Shown here: positions 1 to 11,068 of the stretch, piece by piece
Layout of the letters: every line of letters begins with the position of its first letter
Numbering within the stretch: position 1 is the stretch's first letter
Assembly: GCF_000149955.1 (NCBI RefSeq)
Contig: NC_030999.1
Coordinates: 500,460 to 564,459, forward strand
Length of the DNA: 64,000 bases
From: Fusarium oxysporum f. sp. lycopersici 4287
Taxonomy: Eukaryota > Ascomycota > Sordariomycetes > Hypocreales > Nectriaceae
Reading direction: 5' to 3'
Program-made: the position numbers and the translations under genes
The notes under the pieces: generated by a model
What the model saw: only the letters and a program-made list of their open reading frames with translations
Told to the model about the DNA's origin: nothing
The model's database searches: none

Positions 1-50
1 ACATCCTCCTTTGACATCCTCCTTTAACACCTTCTCCTCTGTAACCCCCC

Positions 51-1760
51 ATGAGCAACCAGCATATATCAGTCACCAGCCCACAGGCCTTCGATCACAG
101 TTGTATCCAAGTCGCAGCCCCGTCTATATCACAAGCATGCAAGCCGACACAGAAAAAGTACACCAACTCAGGTGACTGCCCTGTGTGTCACAAATGGCAG
201 TCACACTTGAGTAAGCATAAATCGAGATGTTTTAATTTCAAGAGACCTCCGCCTACCGGAAGGCGTGCGCGCTGCACAAATTGTGCGAGAGAATGGTCGG
301 CAAAGAACACAAGCAAGTACGGATGCGCATGCAACGCCCAACTTATTTTCTTCGACCCTACTTCAGTCGCACAGATACCAGCTAGCGAGACTGTCGGGTC
401 AGGCAGTCAAAACCGCGACGATGATCAGCCGTTCTGTGCGCCCCAGAACAGTAGCGGTGGCGCAAATGATCCTACTGCCGTGACTGCCTTGACTCACAGA
501 AACACCAAGAGGCAACGAAAACTACCATCAGTATATCTACTCTGTGTTGGCACATCCGCTGTTAAAGACATTGGAAAAAGCGATTTGCTAGGAGTGCCAG
601 TCGACCTGAGTGATATTGAAGTCTTCAAAGACGAGCTGGGAGTAATTTTCCAGAGAGAAGAAATATCAAGGATGCAGCGGGAGCTCGGCAAAGCGTTTAT
701 CAGGCGAGTGACAGGCGAACCCATAATCCATCAAACGATTGTAAGCATGCTATTTGCTCGCGCGAAGGATCACGTCGAAGCCGATTTCAAGCCGTGGGAT
801 TGGTTGATATCAGAAATCCAGAAAGATAGCTTGGGGGACTACATTACGAAGAAGAAGGCATCAAGAGTCTTGATCCTGCTCTCAAACACGACTTCTGAAT
901 GGAGACAAATATCAGTCTCCGACTTATACAGCCATCTTCGAAGGCTGTCAGTCTTCGATGGAAGACTTTGTATTTGTCCAAGCGAAGTGGAGACCCAGTG
1001 GGCAGGTTGCAAAATTGGAGATATAAGCACTCTAGATCGGATTGCTCGAGATGCCGAATGGAAGTACTCTTACCGACCGAGGACTTGCCTCGGCAGGGGG
1101 AAGTGTACTTTGCCAAGTACGGCCGTCAAGAAGATGGTGGTCAAACGTGGCTACAGTTGTGGTGCTGGTGATGTTGAAGTAGTCGACGGCACACAGCGTC
1201 ACAACCTTCGATGTATCGACACAGAACAATCTCACCCAGGGCCTTACAACACTAATATCGACATAAGAAAGCCAACGTACTTTCATCAGGAATACATCGA
1301 ATCGCTGCAGACAATCGGCGAGTATCGCGTTTATATATGCCGAGAAAAGATTCTTGCCATCGCTCATACAAAATTCAACTGGGACAGCACGCCTAAGCAT
1401 TTTGCCGTCCAACGGGTGCAATTAAAAAGCTTCGCATGGTTCTCGCGAGACCCTAAAGAGCAACAGAAAAAGCTAGAAGAGCTGAAAGACTATGCATTAT
1501 TTATGAACTCCCGTCTTCTGGAGCTGAGCGACATCAGGGAGGAGTACCGATCTCTACGCGTTGGGGTTCGCCTTGATATTGGATTTTCCGAAGTAAATAG
1601 AAACGGAAGGCCTTTTATCTCCGAAAACACGAGATTTCCGATGGCGGACCATCTAGCTAGTCTTGTTCTTGATAAACCGTATTTCACTATTTCTCAAGAG
1701 TGGGCTGAATCATTAATCGAGGAGTATACACGAGACTGGAGAGGCAAAGCAACCATGTAA
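51..1760 (+). CDS. Zinc-binding protein of unknown function, possible ATP-grasp-like C-terminus
   Basis: Uninterrupted 569-codon frame from an ATG preceded by a pyrimidine-rich leader. Near residues 43-60 there is a CPVC...HxxxC arrangement and near residues 75-94 CTNC...CACN, so two small zinc clusters are likely at the N-terminus. Residues about 430-555 contain GEYRVYICREK, then VGVRLDIGFSE and FISENTRFPMADH. The spacing recalls ATP-grasp-like folds (RxDIG ... ENTR) in fungal proteins of unknown function; this is motif resemblance, not a proven match. The gene converges on the next gene with 57 bp between stop codons. The first exon may begin left of the window, as only 50 bp of upstream sequence is visible. 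Function is not known. Confidence 0.7.
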   Translation: MSNQHISVTSPQAFDHSCIQVAAPSISQACKPTQKKYTNSGDCPVCHKWQSHLSKHKSRCFNFKRPPPTGRRARCTNCAREWSAKNTSKYGCACNAQLIFFDPTSVAQIPASETVGSGSQNRDDDQPFCAPQNSSGGANDPTAVTALTHRNTKRQRKLPSVYLLCVGTSAVKDIGKSDLLGVPVDLSDIEVFKDELGVIFQREEISRMQRELGKAFIRRVTGEPIIHQTIVSMLFARAKDHVEADFKPWDWLISEIQKDSLGDYITKKKASRVLILLSNTTSEWRQISVSDLYSHLRRLSVFDGRLCICPSEVETQWAGCKIGDISTLDRIARDAEWKYSYRPRTCLGRGKCTLPSTAVKKMVVKRGYSCGAGDVEVVDGTQRHNLRCIDTEQSHPGPYNTNIDIRKPTYFHQEYIESLQTIGEYRVYICREKILAIAHTKFNWDSTPKHFAVQRVQLKSFAWFSRDPKEQQKKLEELKDYALFMNSRLLELSDIREEYRSLRVGVRLDIGFSEVNRNGRPFISENTRFPMADHLASLVLDKPYFTISQEWAESLIEEYTRDWRGKATM

Positions 1761-1817
1761 TCATACAAACACCATAAGTAGAGAATACTATCGGGATATA
1801 CAAGAGAAACAACAAGA

Positions 1818-3092
1818 TCAAATTTGGAGCTCGTTGCGCTCCAGATACTCCGTCGTAGGCTTTGACCAAGCCCTGAGCAGTTTCGAAGCCTCCATCGTCC
1901 TAATTTCCCCTCCTAGAAGTTCAACCGTGAGCAAAATTCTCCTGTTGACTTCATGACCAAGAATCCTTAAATAATCATCAGGAACTCGAGGCTTTCGCCT
2001 CGCTTCCGTCTGGCGCAATCCCGGACGACTTTTCCAGTAAGTTAACGGCGCCCCAGGATGGCTGTCCTCGACTTTCTTCTCATCTATCCATTCTCCCCGG
2101 CCCTCCTCCTGAAGAATGAAAAATTGCAAGCGCGGTATTTGCTGTAGTTCGTTTCTGCGATGGCTGAAAATCATCACATCAACTGAACTTGGAGCTAAAC
2201 AACAAGGTGTCCGTTCCCGTTCCTTCTCCAAAGCATGCTGATATTCTAGTTTCGCTTCCTCTAAGGTAATAATCTCGGGACACCGGAAGCATCTTTGCCA
2301 TTTTTCTTTGAGTTCCAAAAGATAGTCTTTGTTTTCGTCACTAAGATCGAAGTAAGGGGTTCCAACCAACTGCAAGAGACATTGCCCTGGAGCTTCCTTG
2401 AGAGGCACAACTCTAAAAATCTTTTCGTGAACCATATTGTGCGGACGACCGACAGATCCTTGTTCTGGATCTTCTCGTGACTCCCAGAAGGTGTGGAGAA
2501 TGAACGGATTTTCGGATTGAAGGTGTTCTTCTGGTACATGTCCACAACGGTCGTCTATTAACTCGCAGTAGAGGTAAAAAGCGTGATCGTGAACTAAGTA
2601 CTCGAGTATGCATCGAATGTCCTTGCGCAGATCAACCCCTGCAAGAGGCAGGATATCACCAGGGAACATTGGTTCATCGGTTCCACTGGTCGCAGCTGGC
2701 TGGGAAGGTTCATTTTCGTCAACGCCAGGATCTCCGATAGAGGAGTGAGGGGCATCGGATTCATAGTTGGCAAGTTCCGCTGATTCTGCTTCTTGATCTT
2801 CCGTTGATGCATATAGTTCATTTTCGGAACTTACAGCCTGGGGAGGCGCGGACTTGCCATACTCGGGAGCAGGAGAAGCGTCTTCGGCGCCGGACGTATG
2901 GTGGATAGGCTCTACTGATGCTGTCTCTCGGTCTTCCGTCCATGGACACTCTGGTGTCTTGGAAAGCTCTGACAAAGGACTTGACTCATTTGATCGCGCA
3001 TCTTCGACTGTATCCTTGGATCGGAGACGATCCGTTTGTCTTTTTCGCGGCAGGGTCAATTGAGCCTTCGTTCTCCTTTTTCTAGCCATCAT
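1818..3092 (-). CDS. Hypothetical protein, 424 aa, low-complexity N-terminus
   Basis: Single long frame on the minus strand. Translation may start at the first or second of two adjacent Met codons (MMARKRR). The first 20 residues are rich in Lys/Arg and could act as a nuclear localisation signal. Residues about 25-145 are acidic, Ser/Glu-rich and probably disordered. Residues about 150-424 look globular, with scattered Cys (CELIDDRCGH, CFRC, PCC) and no motif I can name. The gene is convergent with the upstream gene. I do not recognise the family. Its length, codon use and lack of stops support a real gene. Confidence 0.6.
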   Translation of the reverse strand: MMARKRRTKAQLTLPRKRQTDRLRSKDTVEDARSNESSPLSELSKTPECPWTEDRETASVEPIHHTSGAEDASPAPEYGKSAPPQAVSSENELYASTEDQEAESAELANYESDAPHSSIGDPGVDENEPSQPAATSGTDEPMFPGDILPLAGVDLRKDIRCILEYLVHDHAFYLYCELIDDRCGHVPEEHLQSENPFILHTFWESREDPEQGSVGRPHNMVHEKIFRVVPLKEAPGQCLLQLVGTPYFDLSDENKDYLLELKEKWQRCFRCPEIITLEEAKLEYQHALEKERERTPCCLAPSSVDVMIFSHRRNELQQIPRLQFFILQEEGRGEWIDEKKVEDSHPGAPLTYWKSRPGLRQTEARRKPRVPDDYLRILGHEVNRRILLTVELLGGEIRTMEASKLLRAWSKPTTEYLERNELQI

Positions 3093-4212
3093 GGACTCCT
3101 ATTTATGTGCTCGTAAGAATCACAACCTGGAGAAAACGGCGTCAGGGGTCGCTCTGTATCGGACGGAAGGTCAGTGAAATGCAGTAGGTGGTTGGCTTGA
3201 ACGACTGCCAGGCCAGGATCACTTTCAATCGGTGGTAAAGACGGCAATGCTGTTGAACCAGTTCCTGTCAACGATACAGGGCCTCGACGAAACATAAATA
3301 AAGATTCGGGGTCTCAGGTCAACAGGTCAAACCCTTGTTTTCCCTCCCCAGCATTTTGAATCAAGTGGGTCAGGAGTCCGTCGTGCCTAGACCACTGACC
3401 AAGGACCGAGTGGAGTACAATTTCGTCAGTTGCCGTCTCCCCGACAGGTAATAGATAAGATTATTCATACTGTATACATGACCATCTCAACCCAACCCCG
3501 CGGCGCTAACAGCCCGATGCGACATCCTTATTTCGCATTACCGTTTACGAGACAGTGGACACAGACAGGGAGAGCCCCTGTCGTGGCGGCTGGATCTGAG
3601 ATGGTGTGCAAGGCACGGAACACAATGTGCACATCCGACACTTAGTGGGCACCTTGCCGCACAGGGCAAAAAGCGCACAGGGATCAAACAGCTGCATGGC
3701 GTGGGGGAAGCATGACGCGATCGTACTGTATATCATTGGTGCAGCAAAAAGAACTGAAGACGATTTGCTCAACGCGCCTCTGTTTTGCTAGTGAGAGAGT
3801 AGGTAATCTCTACAGGGGAGGAAACATCTTGACTTATCGGGCCGCGTGCATAATTATGCAGGGGAACATGATGCCACCAACATCGATCGTTATGCCACCT
3901 CCGTCGGCTCGGCAGCCACGCGAATCGATTGGGTTCAATAAGATCATTGTAGAGAGATTACTCAGTTCGCTCCCGAGAGAGTCTTTAGGGGCAGGATGCT
4001 TGTCATATGTCACCTTTCTTCTCATGGATATATACTTGAGTATTGCTCAGCTATCTGGTCAAATCTCCTTCCCAGAACTTACACCACCATTCGTGCTCTC
4101 ACACATACTTCTGTACACGATTTCAAGTCACTTTTCATCCTCTCGCACGCAAGCATTGTTTGTAAACATTCTGTCCAAGCCCAAAAGCGCCAAGTCTTAC
4201 CCACAGTCACAG
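3093..4212. other. Intergenic region with promoter of the C2H2 gene
   Basis: Lies between the divergent starts of the 424-aa gene and the C2H2 regulator. It contains several short open frames, none convincing. The frame open from 3712 runs into the C2H2 gene, but its upstream part (before 4213) has no conserved look and is more likely 5' UTR. A degenerate dispersed repeat is listed separately. Confidence 0.5.
3466..3553 (+). repeat. Diverged dispersed repeat, copy 1
   Basis: Resembles 13957-14044. Both have GTA(T/C)ACATG, then CGCTAACAG, then GCGACATCCTT(A/G)TT(T/C)CGCAT and a terminal GAGAC. Many differences are transitions. Both copies lie upstream of plus-strand genes, about 660 and 110 bp from the start codons. 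Confidence 0.4.
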
Positions 4213-5697
4213 ATGCTTCCCTTAGACTCTCGAACTACCACTACTGGTCCTCCCCAGCGCCCTGCCATGGCACCCTATATGATGTATCAATCCCACGGTC
4301 CAGGTCCAGTGAACAGCTTCGCAGCATCTTACTACCAGACTCCCAATCCGTACCAATTTGGAGAATATCAAGGTCCGCCTACTCCACCACATCTCGTTGC
4401 GCCTCCTAAGATACAGTATTATGATCACAATGCCGTGGGACATGACAAAGACGACGGCCGAACTCCCTCTTACCCGCGGGAGATGGAGTACACATATGCC
4501 GAACAAGCACCTTCCCCAGCACGAAGCGATTTGCAAGCCTCGACTGTCAGATACTCGGGTACCAAACCATCTATGACCTCCAAGACTATCATCTCCAACG
4601 AAACTCTCAACCCTGGTGATCAAACCAACTTCGTAACGGAAGTGGACGAGCTGATGAAAGTCATCCAACGTAAGGCAGACCTGCAAGTCGGTGCAGGACA
4701 GCAGCCACTCGCTCCTGTAATGTCTTCTGTAAGCGTCATAAGCCAAGGAACACCAGGCTCCATAGACAACAAGACAGCTCGAAAGAGATATCGCTGCGAT
4801 GGCCCCAGCTGCCAGAAGAGTTTCACCGGAAAGACCCATCTCGACATTCATCGCAGGACACACACTGGCATCAAGCCATACGTGAGTGAGAACCTCCATG
4901 GCCGATGACTTTTGACTAACATCTTTAGATTTGTGACTTTCCTGGCTGCGACCTGACCTTCTCTCAACTTGGCAACCTCAAGACTCACAAGCGTCGTCAC
5001 ACTGGCGAACGCCCGTTCGCTTGCGAACAGTGTGATCGCCACTTTTCTCAACGCGGTAACCTTCAAGCCCACCTTGAGAGTCATAAAGGCCTCAAGCCGT
5101 TCATTTGCATTCTTGACGATTGTAACAAGACATTCACACTACTTGGAAACATGAAGGTATGCATTAGTGGCCCCAGAGATAGATGATATTCTAACCAGTT
5201 CTTAGACGCACCAAAACAGCCTCCACAAGGAGACCCTTGAGGAGCTTACAATGAAGTTCACCAAAATCATTGCCTCGGGTGAGAAAGTCTGCGAAGCCGA
5301 TCGCGAGCTGTTCGAATACTTCGCCACGCACTACAAGAACAGCAACAAAGGGATCAGGGGTAGAGGAGACGCCCGCACAGTCGCTGACCACAAGACCAGG
5401 ATGGAAATGAACCATCCTGTCAACACCATGACAGCTGTGCCCCAACATCCTCTTCCTCAAATTGTCTCAACACCAATACCCCTTCACGGACTTCCTGTAT
5501 CGGTCAGCCTCGCCTCTTACAGTGTGAGTCGGGTCCAGCCTGGTCCTATCAACCCCATGTCTACCCAGACTCACGCTGGTGGCTATGAAATGTATGACAT
5601 GAACGGTCATCACCGCATCCAGCCACTGAACAGTCACGGCTTATCATATGACACCAACAGCGCGCGCGAAATGGGTTACCATGAGCGCATGTACTAA
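4213..5697 (+). CDS. C2H2 zinc-finger transcription factor, four fingers (Azf1/Czf1-like)
   Basis: Three exons, 4213-4881, 4929-5156 and 5206-5697, give 462 aa. The 47-bp and 49-bp introns have GTGAGT/TTTAG and GTATGC/CTTAG borders and CTAAC branch points, and both keep phase 0. The N-terminal 190 residues are Pro/Gln/Tyr-rich, as in an activation region. Four consecutive C2H2 fingers span residues about 200-305: YRCDGPSC...HRRTH, ICDFPGC...HKRRH, CEQC...HLESH and CILDDC...HQNSLH, joined by TGxKP/TGERPF linkers. The C-terminal 160 residues are Pro/His/Met-rich. Four tandem fingers resemble fungal Azf1-type nuclear DNA-binding regulators. Met4213 was chosen because the sequence becomes protein-like there, while the upstream in-frame part looks like leader. 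Intact. Confidence 0.85.
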
Positions 5698-7717
5698 GAA
5701 TCCACTGCCAGGTCTCAGAGACAATCGTCATACACGGGTATAAGTCGACAGTGCGAAGTATCTTATTCTAAGGGACCAACAATAGCCTTTCTGCATCTAA
5801 GGTAAAAACACGGTTGTGTTTCCAGAGAAGTAACATCAGTAATGGATTGTACAGGTGGAAAACAGGGTCTCTTTATGAGAGATAGTGAAGCAGTCTGATT
5901 GCTTGAAGCCATCCTGCGCGTTACGCAAGCATATTGCTGTCGCATTTCCCTGTTTCTTTCTGTTGCAAATAATTTTAACTCGTTGATATATTCTTAATTT
6001 GTACAGAAGTGAACTCGACCCCTCGTCGTAGTTGTTACGTGGTAATCTGAGGGAGCCAGCCTTGTGGTTCCCACTTGCACTATGACAGAGGAACCAGAGT
6101 GCCTGGGTCTTTTCTCTTGTTACATCTCATTTATTTTCAGTATTGCTTCCAGAGTGCAAGGCTAGTGTAGTCCAGACTCCCATCTCCCTTTTAAGGTTCC
6201 GGTGATGCATTCTTATTCATGAGTCAAGTCGGATGGCAGCCTCTGGTAAGCTGAGATGGCAGTGCATACCGTTGATTGTTCAGATGAGCAACGGAAGCAT
6301 TTATATCCATAACTAAGCAGATATTGAGGCAAGAATGTTTCTTTCTAGAATGCTCTACCCAAGGTTGGTTACTGCAAGCAAAGGCGTACTGCCAGGAGCT
6401 TGCGACAGGTGAAGTCGACAAGCGCTTGAGCCTACTTTGGAGGCTCTTCGCTGAGATCTAAAACTGCTGTACTGTGCTCGGAAATAGCCTTTGGGTTAAC
6501 ATGGGCTACTAATCTATTGATTGCTATATATGTACTATGTTGTACTGTTTAAGGACGACAAGCAGTCATCGTGAGAATATAAAGTGAGGTTGAATGGCCG
6601 GTTCAGCCTGGCCAATAACTTGAAGTTCAGGGGCAGTGCTCTTCGTGATTTGGATCCAGAGCCCGCGGTCAATACCGAGTGATATCTGGAGTCGCCCTCA
6701 ACGTAGCTTCACTAAGAATTCACTGGTGATCAAAAGTAAGATTCCAATATCTCTGGCTGTAAGATCTCTATCGGTCGTGCTGCTATTCCCATAGTCAATC
6801 TTGCAGGCTCGCTAACGCTTCCCATTCTCCCAGAAGTGAGATTGAGGCAGAGGGCCTCGGTCAGCCCAGCATTAGAGCTTCTTCCTTCTCACGACCATGG
6901 GCTCAACCCAGTCTGCCCTTATAACAATTTTATGCAGCCCGGAACTCTGAAAGGTAGAAGAATTTCCAGTTAAAGAGGCGGCGAATTTGAGAGGTCACCG
7001 CCTAGTCGCTGATGAGCTACTTTTCGCGATCTTGTTGCTGACCTCAAACAAAAAAGACATGCGCCAGCGAAAGATGTAGCAAATGGCTCAGAGGTGTGAG
7101 GAGCGACCGAACTACCTCTGGCCGAGCGTACCTGGACGCCTTCAACCTATAGTCTCAATGAAATAATTTTCACCCGGGCTATAATTGTTGACATAGCAGA
7201 GCCTCAGCTGCTGCCTGGCGATATCCTGGGCTGGGGCGCTACTCAGCCTCAACAAAGGATCATGGCAGCTCGAAACCATTGGTCCAGCCCTAAGGAATGC
7301 TTACCGATTTGAGAATCATTATCGCACACTGCATGAGTGATTTAGTTTACTTTCAACCCCTCTGGGGTCCAGAGACAACCGTGAGGCTGAATTAACTAGA
7401 GTTCATGACGGGGATGCCTTTTGAGGTTCTAAACGCCTTGCAAGGCAGTCAGGGAAGATATTTACAAGGCGATAAGGCAACTATCACAAGCTACGTTTTC
7501 GCTTTCCAACAGTCCATGCCATCACACGAGAGTATTAATACCCAGTCTCTTCTCTTCATGTTTCCATCTCACTTTCTATTCATTGAATCGATCACTGGCT
7601 CTGGCGTAACAGCACTTCCACATCTCTTGCACGTTTATCACCACCTTCCACAACACTTTCTGTCCACTTCGAGTATTGTTTCAATAACTGCACACTCACT
7701 GTAAAAGCGCATTGAAA
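5698..7717. other. 2-kb intergenic region
   Basis: Downstream UTR of the C2H2 gene and long promoter/leader of the next bZIP gene. The CT-rich stretch at about 7540-7710 is typical of a fungal 5' leader. The 99-codon frame at 7405-7704 lies in this leader and has no recognisable features. I see no gene, RNA or transposon here. Confidence 0.5.
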
Positions 7718-8549
7718 ATGTCCATGTTCATGACACAACCCGCATACGCCTACGCAGCAGCCCCTCCACCTCCCAGACAGTACTCGGGAACAAGCAGCGC
7801 TTTCAGCGCTTCTGCCAATCCTGATGAGGACTGGACCAAGATCTCAGACCTTGCTGAGCGCCGAAGGATACAGAACCGCATTGCTCAACGCAACTACCGT
7901 ATGTTGAGTCTTATGGACTCTGAACTCACTCTATGGTCTTGGCTGTTCACAAAACTCACATTTCCTTTCAGGCAAGAAGCTCAAGCGCCGTCTCGAAGAC
8001 CTTGAGCGCCGTGCTGGTTCTTCTGACGATGTCGAGTCCGACAAGCAGCCACAGAAGCCTACTGAGTCGAAGCGACACCCCTCCGCACCAGAATCCCAAA
8101 AATCGCAATCCGCAGCTTCCAGCAAGTCTGTTGTCTCACAAGACCAGTTAAATCCTCCCAAAGAGGCTTCTTGCGAGCTCTTCTTCTCCGGTTCTCCTGA
8201 CGAACGATATCGCTCAGACAGCCCTCCTCAGTTCACATACTCTAAGTACCCGGCTCCCGATGAGATCCTCCTCGCTCCTTACGGTTCCACACCGTCATAC
8301 CCAGCCATCACAACCGCTGATACCTATCCCAACAACATGATAGAGTCTACAGTGCCCATGGCACTCCCTTCCATGACACACTTTACCGATGCCATCAAGG
8401 GGGAGACGTACCCCAGTGACGACGGACTCACTCCTTACATGACATACGGTTACATGTCTCCCATGGGCTTCAACTCTGGTAGCCCTTACGAGCAGTCCAA
8501 CCATCATGGGAGTCACGCCAGTCAAACGCCTCGCAGGGTTGTACGATAA
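7718..8549 (+). CDS. bZIP-type (AP-1-like basic region) transcription factor, 252 aa
   Basis: Two exons, 7718-7898 and 7972-8549, are joined by a 73-bp intron (GTATGT...TTTCAG). The intron splits the Arg codon at the end of the basic motif. Residues about 45-75 read AERRRIQNRIAQRNYR-KKLKRRLEDLERRA. This has the N-x7-R signature of an AP-1/Yap-like basic region, but only one or two Leu heptads follow, so the zipper is very short. The rest is Ser/Pro-rich, then Tyr/Pro-rich, and disordered in appearance. The frame before the ATG reads from a TTG, so ATG 7718 is the first usable start. Predicted to act in the nucleus; its targets cannot be read from sequence. Without an obvious zipper, dimerisation is uncertain. 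Confidence 0.8.
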
Positions 8550-9725
8550 TCTCTAGCAAGGACTGCTGTCAACCTGGGCTGACTGTTGTCTTCTTTTTCT
8601 CAGGAGCTGTCCTACCCATAGGCTTCCATTTGTGCCTATTTTAAAAGAAGATACTACGTTGGATTTTCTGGTGTGACACTGATGTGCCAATATCATTAGT
8701 CAAGGTACTTACTAATGAAATGGGCTGCAGGATACTTTGTTCGAAAAATTACCCATTAGCTAGATCGAATTCACTCCTCTGAACTGCTTTTTTATCTGCT
8801 TCTGACCTTTTTCTTTCTCGTGGTAGTGCAGTCATCCAGCGTCATTGGGGTCTTCTTGTTGACCAGTTACTTGGCGGATTCTGCAGCTGGAGGCCAGAAC
8901 TGAGGGTATAATGAGAAATTGATAAATAAACTCGGACCTTGGTACTGCTTGGCGGATTATGTGATTATACTGTGCCGCTCATCCGCTTCGACGACGTGGT
9001 TGTTTGGGGAAGCGCCAAGCCACCGCCATTCAGCGCCCAAGCGAGTGAGATAGCGGATGGCGTAGCAATAGCAAAAAGTTCAATCGGATCTAACTCTTGA
9101 ATGGCGTCTTAAATGGCATGAATAGACATATATAATTGGGTGATCTTGTCATGCGTCAGAACGTTGTTCCCACAATTTGACTCATGTCGCGGAGAAAACT
9201 AAGTTGACGTGGGTCTGGAACCCAACAGCCATTCTAGCCGCTAAACTTCAGCGGCTTTTCTTTAGACCAACTCAAGTCGTCTCGGGTCTGAGAATCGAAA
9301 GTCCAGCTTCGCTAGTCTGGAGTACGAGGGAACGATACCGGGGGGACAAGGGTTAGACATTTCGTCGTGTGTCAATAGCGATAGCCGAGATCCTGCAACG
9401 GTGATCACGTCAGCTGCTGATCACGTTTACATCCTCACTCCCCTTCATGCAAGGCTTCTTAGGGTACTGCTTTAGGTTGGCCACATCGTGCGATGTATGC
9501 CGTCGCTTGAGGACCGCATTGACCGTTGAAGATTTCTGATATGCTTCCAGAGAAGGTGGTATTAAAACGAGACTCAGGTCCAACTCACTCCGCCAAAAAC
9601 GTCACGGACGAGTGGATCCCAAGTTGACGCCCCCCTGGAGTGCTGTATGTTTGTTGGGGCCCCTTTGTGCATGCGAGGCCGGGAAAATTATTTCGATGTC
9701 CAACTGGGGGGCGGCGGGGGGTCGG
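8550..9725. other. Intergenic region
   Basis: 3' UTR of the bZIP gene followed by unannotated sequence. It holds a small hairpin (AGCCGCT at 9236-9242 with AGCGGCT at 9250-9256) and the 50-bp repeat listed at 9141. No coding sequence recognised. Confidence 0.5.
9141..9190 (+). repeat. 50-bp dispersed repeat, copy 1
   Basis: Aligns without gaps to 19096-19145, with 45 of 50 bases identical by eye. All five differences are transitions (G/A or C/T). The core is TGATCTTGTCATGC...AATTTGACTCATGTC. Confidence 0.7.
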
Positions 9726-10203
9726 TTATTTCCCAAGCTTGCATGGTGTCAAAGTGGGGCTTGGAATCCACCCCGCTGGAAGGAACATGTCATCCATGCT
9801 AGATTTACCGCTCTTCTCCATCGAGGCCTCCCATTCCGAAGAGTCGTCATCATCATCGATGGCGCTCTCGTCGATGTAGTCGCCGGTATCCGAGTCTACA
9901 GCACTTTGATCATCGATCGTTCGTGTGATAACATTGTTACTGAAAGAGGCCTGCTTCTTGTATGTAGAGAGGAACGAGTCACCGGCGCGTAACGCGGGTT
10001 TTTTGATAATGGGCTTCCTGTCGCTGAGTCTGGTCTTGTTCACTAGAAGAACAATGGTCGCCAAGCGCGAAGCGAGCGGGCTTCTTCGATTGCACCACCT
10101 TAATAGCAGGCAACGAATTGGGATTGGGAATCGCGTCTGATGATTGAGCAGCACAGGGAACAACTAGACGGGTAGGAACCTGGGAAGGCATGAGGCAGAT
10201 CAA
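9726..10203 (-). pseudogene. Decayed DUF3295 / AreA GATA-like-domain protein relic
   Basis: Two overlapping minus-strand frames carry successive pieces of one protein. The first (about 10203-10010) includes IKVVQSKKPARFALG and SSSEQDQ. The second (about 10020-9740) includes KKQASFSNNVITRTIDD, then DDYIDESAID-like acidic sequence and DDDDDSSEWEASMEKSGKSS. Ser-Glu-Trp-Glu followed by SGKSSxD after an acidic run is what I know from DUF3295 proteins, which often carry an AreA GATA-like N-terminal domain. The frame switch near 10010 and loss of both ends mark it as a pseudogene. The GATA-like part is missing. Confidence 0.6.
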
Positions 10204-11068
10204 GTATCTCAGACTTAGAAGGGATGTTCTGTGGCAGTCTGAGTGGCAGGAGCAGTCTTTTCCTCATTGTCGACAACCAAGATCTCTCTTGCCCAGGCTC
10301 GCCAGCTAAGATTATCTAGTTTTCTTCCCTGTTCAACAGTGTCTGCTTATCGAAAAAGGACTGACTGGTTAGTATATGAGAAGTTAGCGCATATAAGATC
10401 AACTAACCAGTCAACATGCTACATAGCGTAGCGGGAGATTCGCATCTACGGTCAAAACATGAGTACTAGATGGTAGGGCATCGTGAAGGAAAATTGAATG
10501 ACGTAGGGAGGATAACAGTGTTTGCAAAAAGAGTGTCGAGAACTGGACAAGTTCAAACATTAGGAATAAAAGAGCGTAACAACGATGATTGACAGCTCGA
10601 TCTTATTCTAGGCCTCGAGAACAAGCTTGAGTTTGGCAACCTACATCGAAGCCACATTTTGTATGTTTTAGGACGCTCCTGCCTGTAACACGATTACATA
10701 CAGTATTGCAATAAGTGCGTTTTCTCCTTTTTCAAGTGAGCTAAAATGTACTTTCTTATTATATTCTCTGTGTTTTCGAGTAACCCTTCCGGATTCACAC
10801 CATTCCCGAGCGGAAGTATAGTACAACTCGACCTAGATCTCAAAATTGATACGAGTGGCTCCTGCGATCTATCATATCGCTAGAGTATCTCTCATCCGCG
10901 TAGAAAGGTGAAATACAGAACAATATGTGGCTGGGAATCTGAGGTAGCGTCACGCTACGGAGACTACAGTAAATATAGAGGCTTAGCTTATTAAACAAAA
11001 CTTGACTCAATTCTTTTCGTTCATCGTTGGATCGTGTGTAACCTTGACCTATAGCTACTCTCTGCCCT
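10204..11068. other. Intergenic region
   Basis: Nothing recognised beyond short random frames. The upstream remainder of the DUF3295-like gene, if it existed, has decayed past recognition. Confidence 0.4.

Noticed and set aside
4222..4899. 225-codon minus-strand frame
   Set aside because: Antisense shadow of the C2H2 gene's first exon; no motif.
9612..9992. 126-codon plus-strand frame
   Set aside because: Antisense to the DUF3295-like relic, which has recognisable motifs on the other strand.
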